Translations under genes and position numbers: made by a program | Shown here: positions 63,862 to 64,000 of the stretch, one piece after another | Position numbering within the stretch: the first letter of the stretch is position 1 | Layout of the letters: each line of letters opens with the position of its first letter | Source of the DNA: Catenovulum sediminis | GTDB taxonomy: Bacteria; Pseudomonadota; Gammaproteobacteria; Enterobacterales; Alteromonadaceae | Length of the DNA: 64,000 nt | Reading direction: 5' to 3' (one strand) | NCBI RefSeq assembly: GCF_040270295.1 | Contig: NZ_JBELOE010000102.1 | The notes under the pieces: generated by a model | What the model saw: only the letters and a program-made list of their open reading frames with translations | Told to the model about the DNA's origin: nothing | Database searches by the model: none

Positions 63862-64000
63862 CAGGGCAAAATCATACTCGAATGATTTTTAACCAAATAT
63901 AAGCTGCTGCCTGATATCGTCTGACCATGCAGCTTGTTTGAGCTTACCCTTTACACTATCTTTTATCGAGCTTAGACGGGCTAAATTCATAGCAAAACGT
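63862..64000 (-). mobile_element. end of an insertion sequence (ISAs1-like end), partial
   Basis: Sequence changes inside the receptor gene at CAGGGC (63862), a terminal-repeat start known for ISAs1-type elements. The rest runs off the window edge. The minus-strand frame that follows encodes a transposase-like tail. Family is tentative, because only one end is visible. Confidence 0.5.
63889..63999 (-). CDS. transposase C-terminal fragment
   Basis: 36 codons plus stop, open to the window edge, reading RFAMNLARLSSIKDSVKGKL then KQAAWSDDIRQQLIFG. A tail of the type NLAR-KDS-KGKLK-A-WSD is what IS transposases of the DDE kind end with. It stops 27 bp inside the CAGGGC boundary at 63862, as expected for an IS gene near its terminal repeat. 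Too short to assign a family. Confidence 0.55.
   Translation of the reverse strand, partial: RFAMNLARLSSIKDSVKGKLKQAAWSDDIRQQLIFG

Noticed and set aside
63163..63885. Second half of the TonB receptor as an independent gene
   Set aside because: No ATG or Shine-Dalgarno; the frame continues upstream to 62959 as receptor barrel sequence, so it is part of one broken gene.

Overview
The window reads as chromosomal DNA of a marine, alga-degrading gammaproteobacterium, most likely Alteromonadales (Catenovulum- or Paraglaciecola-like). This is inferred from AT-rich DNA, TonB-dependent receptors paired with polysaccharide lyases and sulfatases, a two-domain AlyGC-type PL6 alginate lyase, and several FadR-type GntR regulators. 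Nearly all of it is polysaccharide-utilisation (PUL) DNA, in four blocks.

Block 1 (about 1-16.4 kb) covers rhamnose and uronates. It holds a GH115 alpha-glucuronidase lipoprotein, an SGNH acetylesterase translationally coupled to a rhamnulokinase, a fused rhamnulose-phosphate aldolase/dehydrogenase, a Rhizobium-type rhamnose isomerase, class II FBP aldolase, a DeoR regulator, class I FBPase, a GntR regulator, KduD, KduI and a GH43-like lipoprotein. The combination would suit a rhamnose- and uronate-rich glycan such as ulvan or rhamnogalacturonan. Four triplets of 10-bp-phased TGATTG-like hexamers suggest one DeoR regulon covering GH115, the aldolase/isomerase operon and FBP aldolase.

Block 2 (16.5-34.1 kb) is a nearly complete alginate PUL: DEH-reductase-like SDR, KdgK, PL7 lipoprotein, GntR, TonB receptor, PL6, PL17, KdgF and an MFS uronate transporter, then a second PL6-like lipoprotein with three Ig-like repeats whose canonical catalytic Lys/Arg appear to be replaced. 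A tandem double-SGNH esterase and a TIM-barrel isomerase follow (34.3-36.7 kb).

Block 3 (36.7-44 kb) is not a PUL: katG, a 646-bp spacer with five direct copies of a 24-bp repeat, and a four-gene molybdenum hydroxylase operon with its own MocA and XdhC maturation factors.

Block 4 (44-64 kb) looks aimed at a sulfated red-algal galactan (carrageenan-like): S1 sulfatase, GlpD, SMP-30 lipoprotein, two paralogous FadR regulators, sugar porter, DgoK, DgoA, GH127, GH16, FAD oxidoreductase, IclR, sodium symporter and a TonB receptor. Seven copies of AAACAT-N3-ATGTTT tie the sulfatase-to-GH127 part together, and a TTGCTA-N3-TAGCAA element ties the IclR part together. The final TonB receptor is broken by a frameshift in a G6 run and apparently cut off by an insertion sequence at the right edge.
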